From positions 62,001 to 126,000 of the forward strand of contig NZ_JAIPPU010000009.1 in NCBI RefSeq assembly GCF_026646375.1: DNA of 64,000 nucleotides. Reading direction: 5' to 3'. Of the stretch, positions 6,695 through 14,761 are shown piece after piece (position 1 is the first letter of the stretch; the number at the start of each line of letters is the position of its first letter). Below the pieces are notes generated by a model. It saw only the letters and a program-made list of their open reading frames with translations. It was not told the origin of the DNA and ran no database searches. The translations under genes were made by a program, and so were the position numbers. This stretch comes from Acetobacterium wieringae. Lineage in GTDB: Bacteria > Bacillota > Clostridia > Eubacteriales > Eubacteriaceae.

Positions 6695-9064
6695 ATGAAA
6701 ATTCTGATGATTGCGACCAACAATATCAAGAAGGCCAAGGTGGCCACAGCCACCCTGATCATCCTGATTGCGATTGCCACTATTTTTCTCTATGTGGGAA
6801 TCAGCGTGCTGTCCAATATGGACACCTTTATTGATGAAAAAAATGCCGAAACCAATGGTGCGCACCTGATCTCAATTACCGATGGTACCTACGATCAGGA
6901 GATTCATGAAATTTATCAATCCATCCCGTCCTATTCCTACAGTGAACAGGAAGATGGGATAATGTCGATGTCGTCCTCATTTCAGAATATAAATACCGGG
7001 GAAGAGGCCAACAGTATCCCGGCGGTTTTCCTAAATTTGGATACCGCCCGGGAAATATCCCAGGTAAAGATTATTGATCCGGCTGAACAGATGCCCAAAA
7101 ATGGGGTCATTGTGCCCTATGTTTTGAAAGTGGCCAATGGCTATCAAACGGGGGATACCCTAAAACTGACCGTGGATGATGCCAGTACCGAGTTCGAGAT
7201 CGCCGGTTTCTATGAAGATCTGATGTTTGCCAGTCCTTCAAATGTCAGCATGTATAAATTGTTTCTGGGTGATCAGCAGTTCCAGGAATTCCAGGCGCAG
7301 CCGGAGTATGGCTCGAAATGCAGCTATATCGCAGTGATCACCGATGACATAAATGGCACCGAAGCATTTGAAGCGGAGTATCTTAAAGAAACAAAAACGG
7401 TTTTGCCGGACGGCACGGGGAGCTATGCGTTCTTAAGTTATGGATCAATGAAAACGGGTGTGGCCATCTTTATCAATATCATTATGGCGGTGCTGTTATC
7501 CTTCTCGATTATCATTCTGGCGATTGCAGCGATCGTTATTAAGTTTTCCACCACTACCCATATTGAAAACAACATTAAAAATATCGGAACCCTGGCAGCC
7601 ATGGGCTATACAGCAAGGCAGATCCTTAATGCGACTCTGGTGGAGTATCTGTTGATGACCGCCGTCGGATTTATGGTGGGGCTGGCTGCTGCGCTATTGA
7701 TTTCGCCGGTGATTACCAATATGGTGTCATCATCAATTGGGCTGCGTTGGGCTACCGGTCTCGATCCCCAGGCGGTGTTGGTAAGTTTGGGTGTAATTAT
7801 GATGGCGGTATTGGGAATCTCCTATTTCAGTGCGGCGAAAATAAAAAGAATCACCCCTCTGACAGCTCTGCGCAGTGGGATTGAAACCCATCATTTTGAG
7901 AAAAACCGCATCCATCTGGATCAAACCAGGCTGAGCCTCAATACGGCGATGGGTTTTAAGTCACTGATTTTCAATAAACGGCAGAATTTCATTGCCGGGC
8001 TGATCATCATGCTGCTGAGTTTAGTAACGGTGTTTGCGCTGGCGTCATACTATAATTTTTCGGTGGATAAAACCGCCATGATCAAATTAATCGGACTGGA
8101 AACTGCCGAAGTTCAAGTGACGGCGTTGGCGGATGAAGCTAAGATGTTCGAAGAAATTGCCGCGATGCCAGGGGTTGAAGACACCATCAGACTCAATTCT
8201 TTTGACGGCATGATTAAATTTAAAAACAAGGATAGCAGTGCCAATACCAGAATAACTGAGGATTACAGCCGCTTGAAAGTTAACACTTGCGTGAAGGGCC
8301 GGATGCCGGTGCATGATAATGAGATTGCCATCACCAGCATTGTACTTAATAATCTGGGCGCCCAGATGGGGGATACGGTGTCGATCGACTATAATGGCAC
8401 AACCCGGGAATTTCTGGTGGTGGGAGTCACCCAGCAGTTTAATATGCTGGGCCGAGGTGCTGCCATTACCACCGCCGGGATGAAAAAACTGGTACCATCC
8501 TATCAGGAGCAAAACCTGATGATCTATCTGGCCGAGGGTCAGGATACCGAAAAGTTTGTCACTAGAATAAATAATCAATACGGAACTGATAAACTACAAA
8601 CCAACAGCTATTTTGCGTCCATCGAAATGATGCTGGATTCCTTTGAAGCGTCGATAAAAATTGTCGTGACCGGCTGTCTGGGGATCATTGCCGTGATTAT
8701 TGTGTTCGTCCTATTTCTGGTGATCCGGGTGCGGATCTTGCGCGAGCGAACCCGACTGGGGGTTTCCAAGGCCCTTGGTTTTACCGCCAATCAGCTGATC
8801 GGGCAGATCTTAATCAGCGAGATGCCGGTTATTATCGGGGCTGCGGTGGTCGGGGCCATCGCTGGCTATTTTGCCACCAATCCGATGCTGGCGCTGATGC
8901 TGGCGGCCAATGGGATCCTGAACTGCGATTTTTATGTCGATCCCAGCCTGGTAATACTCACCGCCATCGGAATCAGCCTGCTGGGACTGGCAACGGTGCT
9001 GATTGTTGCCGGCAAGATCAGAAAGATCAGCCCTTGCAAGATGTTTGAAGAAGGAGTGGACTAA
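6695..9064 (+). CDS. ABC transporter permease, FtsX/MacB-type, two FtsX domains
   Basis: The 789-residue product starts at the ATG at 6695, one base after the ATPase stop, so it is probably coupled; an in-frame upstream start at 6629 would overlap the ATPase gene by 65 bases. A first helix (residues about 15-35) is followed by a large extracytoplasmic domain, a three-helix FtsX block (about 255-395), a fourth helix near 435-455, a second external domain and another FtsX block (about 655-780) ending KISPCKMFEEGVD. Long permeases with two FtsX blocks are usual for Firmicute lipoprotein or peptide transporters. Substrate is unknown. Confidence 0.9.
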   Translation: MKILMIATNNIKKAKVATATLIILIAIATIFLYVGISVLSNMDTFIDEKNAETNGAHLISITDGTYDQEIHEIYQSIPSYSYSEQEDGIMSMSSSFQNINTGEEANSIPAVFLNLDTAREISQVKIIDPAEQMPKNGVIVPYVLKVANGYQTGDTLKLTVDDASTEFEIAGFYEDLMFASPSNVSMYKLFLGDQQFQEFQAQPEYGSKCSYIAVITDDINGTEAFEAEYLKETKTVLPDGTGSYAFLSYGSMKTGVAIFINIIMAVLLSFSIIILAIAAIVIKFSTTTHIENNIKNIGTLAAMGYTARQILNATLVEYLLMTAVGFMVGLAAALLISPVITNMVSSSIGLRWATGLDPQAVLVSLGVIMMAVLGISYFSAAKIKRITPLTALRSGIETHHFEKNRIHLDQTRLSLNTAMGFKSLIFNKRQNFIAGLIIMLLSLVTVFALASYYNFSVDKTAMIKLIGLETAEVQVTALADEAKMFEEIAAMPGVEDTIRLNSFDGMIKFKNKDSSANTRITEDYSRLKVNTCVKGRMPVHDNEIAITSIVLNNLGAQMGDTVSIDYNGTTREFLVVGVTQQFNMLGRGAAITTAGMKKLVPSYQEQNLMIYLAEGQDTEKFVTRINNQYGTDKLQTNSYFASIEMMLDSFEASIKIVVTGCLGIIAVIIVFVLFLVIRVRILRERTRLGVSKALGFTANQLIGQILISEMPVIIGAAVVGAIAGYFATNPMLALMLAANGILNCDFYVDPSLVILTAIGISLLGLATVLIVAGKIRKISPCKMFEEGVD

Positions 9065-9194
9065 AAAGCCAATAAATAAACTTAGGATAAAAAAGATTAA
9101 CAAAAATTGTAATTACCGGTGTTCCTAAATCTGAATAAGAGTTAGCGGCAGCAAGCAGGGTTACGATATCGCAAGGCTGCTAATGAAAAATGTA

Positions 9195-9223
9195 TTTACA
9201 AAGAAAGACCAATATGTTATTAT
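9195..9223 (+). promoter_or_regulatory. Promoter of the TetR regulator operon
   Basis: TTTACA (9195-9200) and TATTAT (9218-9223) are separated by exactly 17 bases. The -10 box overlaps the left arm of the inverted repeat at 9219-9253, so a bound repressor would block RNA polymerase. Confidence 0.75.
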
Positions 9224-9254
9224 GACCACAAGTCACATGACCTGTGGTCATAAT
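9219..9254 (+). promoter_or_regulatory. Operator: 12-bp perfect inverted repeat for the TetR regulator
   Basis: ATTATGACCACA and TGTGGTCATAAT are exact reverse complements separated by 12 bases, and the spacer itself holds a smaller GTCA-CA-TGAC repeat. It overlaps the -10 box and lies 20 bases before the TetR-family start codon. Autorepression by the downstream gene is the simplest reading (inference). Confidence 0.7.
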
Positions 9255-9273
9255 AATTTGGAGGGATAAATAA

Positions 9274-9915
9274 ATGCCAAAGTCTACATTTTTTAACTTA
9301 CCAGAGGAAAAGAAAGACAAAATCATTGCTGTTGCGATCGATGAATTTGCACAAAACCATTATGAAAAGGTAACGATTAATAAAATCGTCGAACGAGCAG
9401 AGATTCCGAAGGGCAGCTTTTACCAGTATTTTGAGAATAAAGATGACTTGTACATTTTTTTGTTCGGTCAAATTGGAAATTCAAAAAAAAATAGCCTTGA
9501 GGGATCAAAAGAAAAAATTAGCCAATTGGATTTTAAATCCTACCTTGTTTTATTACTTGAAGCAGGAAGTCGGTTTGAAACAAAGGATCTCAAAATTACA
9601 GAACTCAAGAATCGCTTTATAAATGAATGTCCACAAGAAATCAGAAAGAAAATACTGGGTAATGAATTTCCGAAGAGTTATGCATTGTTGGCAGACGTGA
9701 TCCGGTTGTATATAAAAAAAGGGGAGTTGCGGGAAAACCTCGATGTCGAAATGGCCGCTTACATCATTACCCAAGGGGTGGCAAATATCGAGTTTTATCA
9801 AAATGATGATGGTTCAAGTATTAAAGACTTAGGCGCACGGATATTGGACGTTGTCATTGAAGGGATGCAGCCCGACTCAAGTGGAAAAATAGGAAGGGTG
9901 CATAGGCCATGTTAA
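9274..9915 (+). CDS. TetR/AcrR-family transcriptional regulator
   Basis: The product is 213 residues with a ribosome binding site GGAGGG. The N-terminal helix-turn-helix is typical: KDKIIAVAIDEFAQNHYEKVTINKIVERA followed by PKGSFYQYFENKDDLYIFLF (shown here in two pieces of the domain). The C-terminal ligand-binding half is not recognisable as a subfamily. Its last 7 bases overlap the start of an amidohydrolase, so the two are co-transcribed from one promoter with a strong inverted-repeat operator. The amidohydrolase substrate or product is the likely effector (inference). Confidence 0.92.
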   Translation: MPKSTFFNLPEEKKDKIIAVAIDEFAQNHYEKVTINKIVERAEIPKGSFYQYFENKDDLYIFLFGQIGNSKKNSLEGSKEKISQLDFKSYLVLLLEAGSRFETKDLKITELKNRFINECPQEIRKKILGNEFPKSYALLADVIRLYIKKGELRENLDVEMAAYIITQGVANIEFYQNDDGSSIKDLGARILDVVIEGMQPDSSGKIGRVHRPC

Positions 9916-10943
9916 CCAGGCAGGATTTAGTACGAGATGAAAAATACCTGAAGTTAAATGAAGCCGGAGAGTTTGTTATTGATACGGATGAGGACCTGGA
10001 AATTGTCGATTTTCATACGCATATGTGCAATGTCCTGCCAGTTAGGCATATTGATCCCAATTCAAAAGGAAATAAACTCACATTTCCGACCCTTCCGGCC
10101 AATGAAAAGATTGATTTTTCAGTGCCTTACTGGACAAAAGAAGAACCAGGTATTAACCGGAAAGGCATGATGCCGGTGTTTCACTATGCGCAAAATGCCT
10201 ACGCGGTGCTGCAGGATATGCGCAAAGGCGGGACTTACGACAATTGTTTTAAGTCTCAAGCAGATAATAAGATCGGCATCAATGTCGTGTTGCCATTGAG
10301 TACAAAAAAATACGACTGCTCACCAGAGGCGCTAAGAATTGCCGCTGATTATCCGAGCCACTTTATGGCATTTTGTTCGGTTCATCCTGATGATTCCGAG
10401 ATGAAGGAAAAAATTGTAAAATACAAAGCCCTTGGCGCAAAAGGTTTCAAACTCAAAATATCGGACATTGAGCTTAAAAATGATTTTGTTTCGTTAATGA
10501 CGCTGTTTAGAACCTGTCATGAAGCAGAATTGCCGGTTATCTTGCATACCGGATCAATTCCAGTGGATCAAAAAAGGACATCTAAACTTCTATGGAAGTT
10601 TTTAAGGTCAACCCGGGTCGAATTATTTGGTCAGCTGCTTAAGGAAATGCCAAAGGATTTTGTCTTTATCTTTGGTCATAGCGGGGTCTGCGAATATAAA
10701 CTTGTCGCCGAATATTTGAAAAAATTTCCGGCAACTTATGCAGAATTGTCAAGTCAATCCCAGCACAGCATCAATTATTTAATCGATACGGTCGGATATG
10801 AAAGACTGTTATTTGGCTCGGATTGGCCAGCCTTGCCTCAGGCAATCACCCTTTCGCGCGTACTAATGGCAACTGCAGAAAATAAAGAAGCAAGAGATCA
10901 TATACTTAACAAAAATGCGAAAAGACTGCTAAATCAAGCATAA
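9909..10943 (+). CDS. Amidohydrolase-2-family metal-dependent hydrolase (TIM barrel)
   Basis: The 344-residue product has the HxH metal motif in IVDFHTHMCNV near residue 37, a mid-protein lysine region (GAKGFKLKISD), a histidine in LPVILHTGS, another in FIFGHSG, and the closing aspartate in LLFGSDWPALP. These match the amidohydrolase-2 family, which includes decarboxylases of aromatic acids and hydrolases. No closer match can be claimed. It is translationally coupled to the TetR regulator and followed by a strong terminator, making a compact regulator-enzyme operon. Confidence 0.85.
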   Translation: MLTRQDLVRDEKYLKLNEAGEFVIDTDEDLEIVDFHTHMCNVLPVRHIDPNSKGNKLTFPTLPANEKIDFSVPYWTKEEPGINRKGMMPVFHYAQNAYAVLQDMRKGGTYDNCFKSQADNKIGINVVLPLSTKKYDCSPEALRIAADYPSHFMAFCSVHPDDSEMKEKIVKYKALGAKGFKLKISDIELKNDFVSLMTLFRTCHEAELPVILHTGSIPVDQKRTSKLLWKFLRSTRVELFGQLLKEMPKDFVFIFGHSGVCEYKLVAEYLKKFPATYAELSSQSQHSINYLIDTVGYERLLFGSDWPALPQAITLSRVLMATAENKEARDHILNKNAKRLLNQA

Positions 10944-10955
10944 GATAATTATTTT

Positions 10956-10993
10956 AAGCCATGATGCCATCTGCGGCATCATGGCTTTTTTTC
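10956..10993 (+). terminator. Intrinsic terminator after the TetR-amidohydrolase operon
   Basis: AAGCCATGATGCC and GGCATCATGGCTT form a 13-bp stem with an ATCTGC loop, followed by seven T. Confidence 0.92.
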
Positions 10994-11021
10994 AAAAAGG
11001 GATTAATTATATCGAGCACTC

Positions 11022-11030
11022 TGATATAAT
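11022..11030 (+). promoter_or_regulatory. Extended -10 promoter of the macro-domain gene
   Basis: TGATATAAT, an extended -10 element, lies 64 bases before the start codon. The same nonamer occurs before the cobalamin riboswitch (49545) and before the GTPase pair (53786). Confidence 0.5.
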
Positions 11031-11093
11031 AAAAAATGATTGAACGCATAATTGAAATAGTGATTGAGCTAATGAAGGGATGGTGCGTAGAAG

Positions 11094-12128
11094 ATGCCAT
11101 TTGAAATCATCCGTAACGATATTACAAAAATGACGGTGGACATTATTGTCAACGCCGCTAATACTGGTCTGAAAATGGGCGGTGGCGTCTGTGGGGCGAT
11201 TTTTGCTGCCGCCGGGGCGGACAAGCTCCAGGCTGAGTGTGACCAGATTGGAGGCTGCGCAGTGGGAGATGCTGTGATCACTGACGGTTATCAGTTGCCA
11301 GCAAAGCGCATCATCCACACCGTTGGGCCAGTCTGGCAGGGCGGTGGTGCCGACGAGGCCCGGCTGCTGCACCGGGCCTATACCCGTTCCCTGCTACTGG
11401 CCCTGAAACAGGATTGTAAAACGATAGCCTTTCCGCTGATTTCATCAGGAATCTATGGCTATCCTAAGGATCAGGCTTTAAAAATTGCCGTGGCGGCCAT
11501 CACAGAATTTTTGCTTGAACATGAGATGTTTATTTATCTGGTGATTTTTGATAAGAAAGCTTTTATTTTCAGTGAAAAGCTGTTTGCGGATATCGAAAAA
11601 TTTATTGATGATCATTATGTGGATGAACATCCGATTTATGAACGTAATATGGAATTCGAGCCGGAGCTGCCCAGGTATAATCGTACCCAAATGCGGGCTC
11701 AAGTCGAAAAACTGACCGAAACCCGGCCCTTGATGTCTGCTCCGGCGGTACCAGTCAAAAGAAGTCTTGCGGATGTGCTGGGTCAGCTGGATGAGTCCTT
11801 TTCAGAGATGCTGCTGCGGCTGATTGATGAAAAGGGCATGACCGATGTAGAAACCTACAAAAAAGCCAATATCGACCGGAAATTGTTTTCCAAGATCCGC
11901 AGCAAGAAAGATTATAATCCCAGTAAGGCCACCGCCATCGCCTTTGCCATTGCCCTGGAGCTAAGCCTTGACGAGACCCATGACCTGCTGGGGCGGGCTG
12001 GCTATGCCCTGTCCCACAGCCATATCTTTGATCTGATCATTGAATATTTTATCAGTGCCAAAAATTATAACATCTATGAAATCAACGAAGCCCTCTTCGC
12101 CTTTGATCAGGCATTGCTGGGGGCCTGA
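11094..12128 (+). CDS. Macro-domain protein with C-terminal helical domain
   Basis: The 344-residue product has an N-terminal macro domain (about 1-165): IVNAANTGLKMGGGVCGAIF, HTVGPVW, and FPLISSGIYGYP are the ADP-ribose binding loops of the MacroD type (ADP-ribosyl hydrolase or O-acetyl-ADP-ribose deacetylase). After a linker, residues about 225-340 form a separate helical region (SFSEMLLRLIDEKGMTDVE, KANIDRKLFSKIRSKKDYNP, ALELSLDETHDLLGRAGYAL) that looks like an atypical HTH/XRE-like domain. The next gene encodes a vWA protein. Macro domains reverse or sense ADP-ribosylation; the physiological substrate is unknown here. Confidence 0.88.
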   Translation: MPFEIIRNDITKMTVDIIVNAANTGLKMGGGVCGAIFAAAGADKLQAECDQIGGCAVGDAVITDGYQLPAKRIIHTVGPVWQGGGADEARLLHRAYTRSLLLALKQDCKTIAFPLISSGIYGYPKDQALKIAVAAITEFLLEHEMFIYLVIFDKKAFIFSEKLFADIEKFIDDHYVDEHPIYERNMEFEPELPRYNRTQMRAQVEKLTETRPLMSAPAVPVKRSLADVLGQLDESFSEMLLRLIDEKGMTDVETYKKANIDRKLFSKIRSKKDYNPSKATAIAFAIALELSLDETHDLLGRAGYALSHSHIFDLIIEYFISAKNYNIYEINEALFAFDQALLGA

Positions 12129-12204
12129 TTGTCGTTTTAAAAGCGACCACCAGCCAGACCATCCATGGTATTCTCTACGTATCAAAGAAACGGAGGATAA
12201 TATC

Positions 12205-12867
12205 ATGAACACAAACAAAACAAGAAAAACGGAACTGGTCTTTATTCTGGATAAAAGCGGCTCGATGTCAGGATTGGAAAGTGACACCATCGGTGGCTAC
12301 AATGCCATGCTTAAGAAACAGCAACAGGCTCCGGGCGAGGCCCGGGTCACGACCGTACTTTTCGATGATGGTTATGAAGTGCTCCATGATCGGATTGATA
12401 TTCGTGGGGTTGCCCCGATTACTGAAAACGACTATTATGTCGGCGGTTGCACTGCTCTTTTGGATGCGATCGGAAAAACCATTCACAAGATTGCCAACGC
12501 CCAGCGTTATACCCAACCGGAACATCGCTCCGAGCAGATCATTTTTGTGATCACCACTGATGGGCTGGAAAACGCCAGCCAGGAATATTCCTATGAAAAG
12601 ATAAAGTGTCTGATTGAACTGGAGAAAACAGAGTATCAGTGGGAATTTATTTTCCTGGGGGCTAATATCGATGCCATTGAAACCGCCGCCCGATTTGGGA
12701 TCAGTGCTGATCGAGCCGCTAATTATCATGCCGACGGTCAGGGAACCCAACTGAACTATCGGGTGGTCAGCGAGGTGGTCAGTGAAATACGGGCCTGCAA
12801 CCCGATTTCGGCCAATTGGAAGGCTGAAATTGATGAAGATTTTGAACTACGCAAGAAAAATAGATAG
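12205..12867 (+). CDS. von Willebrand factor A domain protein
   Basis: The product is 220 residues from the ATG at 12205 with CGGAGGATAATATC upstream. The vWA metal-ion site is intact: LDKSGSMSG (DxSxS), threonine in the GGCTALLDAIG loop, and aspartate in ITTDGLENAS. It is cytoplasmic, with no signal peptide or membrane segment. It lies 76 bases after the macro-domain gene in the same orientation, with a terminator after it. Similar small vWA proteins occur in stress-type and metal-stress gene clusters (TerY-like), but this is only a superficial resemblance. Confidence 0.88.
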   Translation: MNTNKTRKTELVFILDKSGSMSGLESDTIGGYNAMLKKQQQAPGEARVTTVLFDDGYEVLHDRIDIRGVAPITENDYYVGGCTALLDAIGKTIHKIANAQRYTQPEHRSEQIIFVITTDGLENASQEYSYEKIKCLIELEKTEYQWEFIFLGANIDAIETAARFGISADRAANYHADGQGTQLNYRVVSEVVSEIRACNPISANWKAEIDEDFELRKKNR

Positions 12868-12879
12868 CCAGAGTAAGAA

Positions 12880-12916
12880 AACGGCAGGTAAGGTTTGCTT
12901 ATCTACCGTTTTTTTT
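12880..12916 (+). terminator. Intrinsic terminator after the vWA gene
   Basis: AACGGCAGGTAAG and CTTATCTACCGTT pair with one mismatch and one G-U around a GTTTG loop, followed by eight T. Confidence 0.85.
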
Positions 12917-13027
12917 GAAAGTGGTGATATTTAAAAATCAAAATGGGCTATCAGGTAGGTCTTGCCATTCATTTGATAAAACGATATGATAATACCAATA
13001 CGAATATAAAAGAATGGAAAAAATAAA

Positions 13028-13690
13028 GTGGCATCGAAGAATAAAAAATATACGTGTATGAAAGAATTGGAGATTTTCAGTATTCTGACTGACACTGAAC
13101 AAAACGCAATTTATGGTTTAGCCAAGGGTGGTTTACTTAAAAAGGGTGAATTACTATTTTGTCAGGGCGAGGAAGGAGAAAAGGTTTTTTTAATTCAAAC
13201 CGGGAAGATCATGTTGCAGAAATTCACCAAAGATGGGACGAAAATTGTCATTGACATCCTAAAACCGGGAGATTTGATTTGTGAAAACATTATCTTTGAA
13301 GACATTAATTATCCATTTAGTGGTATCGCTCTGGAAAACAGCTATATCTGCGCCTGCTCTAAAAAAGAGATGGTTGAATTAATCAAAGATCCAGTGATTC
13401 TTGAAAAAATATTTTTTAGCATCAATAGCAAAATGATGGAATACACTGAAAGAATGACCAATAATGCCTTAAAAGATGTTCAGGATAAGGTTTATAATAC
13501 CTTAAAGCAGATTGCTGGCCGTCATGGACGAATAACTAATCTTGGACTGGAGATTGATTGCTATTTAAGCCATGAAGATATCGGGTTTCTGGTTAATGCA
13601 TCACGGGTTTCGGTGACCCGTTCAATCAATCAATTAATTGAAATGGGAAAGCTGGAAAAAAATAATCGACATTATATTGTACATGAGTAA
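13028..13690 (+). CDS. Crp/Fnr-family transcriptional regulator
   Basis: The 220-residue product has a cyclic-nucleotide-like beta-roll (FCQGEEGEKVFLIQTGKIML, a GDLICEN segment) and a C-terminal helix-turn-helix (YLSHEDIGFLVNASRVSVTRSI NQLIEMGKL). The start is taken as GTG at 13028, although the ribosome binding site is weak; an ATG ten codons later is an alternative. The FNR-type N-terminal cysteine cluster is absent, so it is not an FNR oxygen sensor. No dedicated partner gene is evident; the neighbouring flavoprotein gene is a possible target. Confidence 0.88.
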   Translation: MASKNKKYTCMKELEIFSILTDTEQNAIYGLAKGGLLKKGELLFCQGEEGEKVFLIQTGKIMLQKFTKDGTKIVIDILKPGDLICENIIFEDINYPFSGIALENSYICACSKKEMVELIKDPVILEKIFFSINSKMMEYTERMTNNALKDVQDKVYNTLKQIAGRHGRITNLGLEIDCYLSHEDIGFLVNASRVSVTRSINQLIEMGKLEKNNRHYIVHE

Positions 13691-13765
13691 AAGTGTAGCC
13701 TGCTATACAGAAAATAGTTTCATTTAACGATATAATTTAACCAGAATACAATTCTGGAGGTCAAG

Positions 13766-14533
13766 ATGAAAAAAATAGTATGTATCAGCGGTTCACCGGT
13801 TAAAGACAGCAATACGGACAGAATGCTGAAGAATATTGGCGAAAATGCGGGGGTGGAATATGAGTTCATTAAACTGAGTAACCGGATTGTCCGGCCCTGT
13901 TTAGCGTGCAAAGCCTGTGTGACAACAAATAAGTGTGTTCAGAACGACGATTTTCAGGAAATAAGTGAATTAATCTTAGGCGCAGAGGCTGTAGTTTTCG
14001 GAGCATATACGCCCTATGGCATGATTGACGCTTTCTCAAAGGCATTCTTTGAGCGGTTATGGTCGATGCGACATATCAATGGTTTAAACAATGGAAAGTA
14101 TGCGATCACCGTGGTAACATCGCTTAATCGGGATGTAGCGGATCAGGTTAATCGGGAGATTGCCATGGAAATGGTCATGGAAGGGTTTATTTTACTGGAT
14201 CAGTTAGTTATTAATGGCAGTGTTCCTTGTTTAAGTTGTGGGTATGGGGAAACTTGCAAGAATTCTTTTGCCCGCATGCAGGTCGGCGAAAAAGGTTCGG
14301 TTTCTGAAGCAAGTTGTTTCGATGTGGAAAACCAAAGCGTTTTTGAGAGAGGTGCAAAATTAGGAAAACTATTGGGCGATTACCTGAGAGATGACCAGTT
14401 ATTTGATCTGGAAGGTCACCAAAAGAACATCGCTGGAATGATGGAAAAAATGATGCCGGTCATGGACAAGGGCATTCGGCAATGGCGGGAAGAAGAGCTT
14501 GCCAGTGTTAATCGAGACACAAAAAACAACTGA
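13766..14533 (+). CDS. Iron-sulfur flavoprotein (NADPH-dependent FMN reductase/flavodoxin fold)
   Basis: The 255-residue product opens with a flavodoxin-type phosphate-binding loop (CISGSPVKDSNTDRML) and has a compact cysteine motif CLACKACVTTNKC (CxxCxxC-x5-C), the signature of the archaeal-clostridial iron-sulfur flavoproteins that bind FMN and a 4Fe-4S cluster. A YGMIDAFSKAFFERLW flavin-binding segment follows. Three more cysteines (CLSCGYGETC) lie near residue 155. It starts at an ATG with CTGGAGGTCAAG. Function in the family is electron transfer or reduction of oxygen, peroxide or quinones; the actual partner is unknown. Confidence 0.85.
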   Translation: MKKIVCISGSPVKDSNTDRMLKNIGENAGVEYEFIKLSNRIVRPCLACKACVTTNKCVQNDDFQEISELILGAEAVVFGAYTPYGMIDAFSKAFFERLWSMRHINGLNNGKYAITVVTSLNRDVADQVNREIAMEMVMEGFILLDQLVINGSVPCLSCGYGETCKNSFARMQVGEKGSVSEASCFDVENQSVFERGAKLGKLLGDYLRDDQLFDLEGHQKNIAGMMEKMMPVMDKGIRQWREEELASVNRDTKNN

Positions 14534-14658
14534 TGGCCGGTGGATTTTGATCCTGAAAACCGTATTGAAAGGCAGAAACGATGTGGTTTAAAAAACGGGA
14601 TGAAACCGATAGAAAGCTAAGTTGATGAATATAGAACTTGATTTAGTTAGGTAATATT

Positions 14659-14700
14659 ACAACAGCCTCTAAATACCCAAAAGTATTTGGAGGCTGTTGT
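14659..14700. terminator. Bidirectional hairpin between convergent genes
   Basis: ACAACAGCCTCTAAATAC and GTATTTGGAGGCTGTTGT form an 18-bp stem with one G-U pair. It separates the plus-strand flavoprotein gene from the minus-strand aco operon. There is no T-tract on either side, so termination is likely but not certain. Confidence 0.55.
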
Positions 14701-14761
14701 ATAGAAGGAGAAAACAGCTAAATTTCGCACGTTTTGAATTCTCATTTCACACGCATGCGGT

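Noticed and set aside
8087-8578. 163-codon minus-strand frame opposite the ABC permease
   Set aside because: It is entirely inside the permease gene and resembles no protein family.
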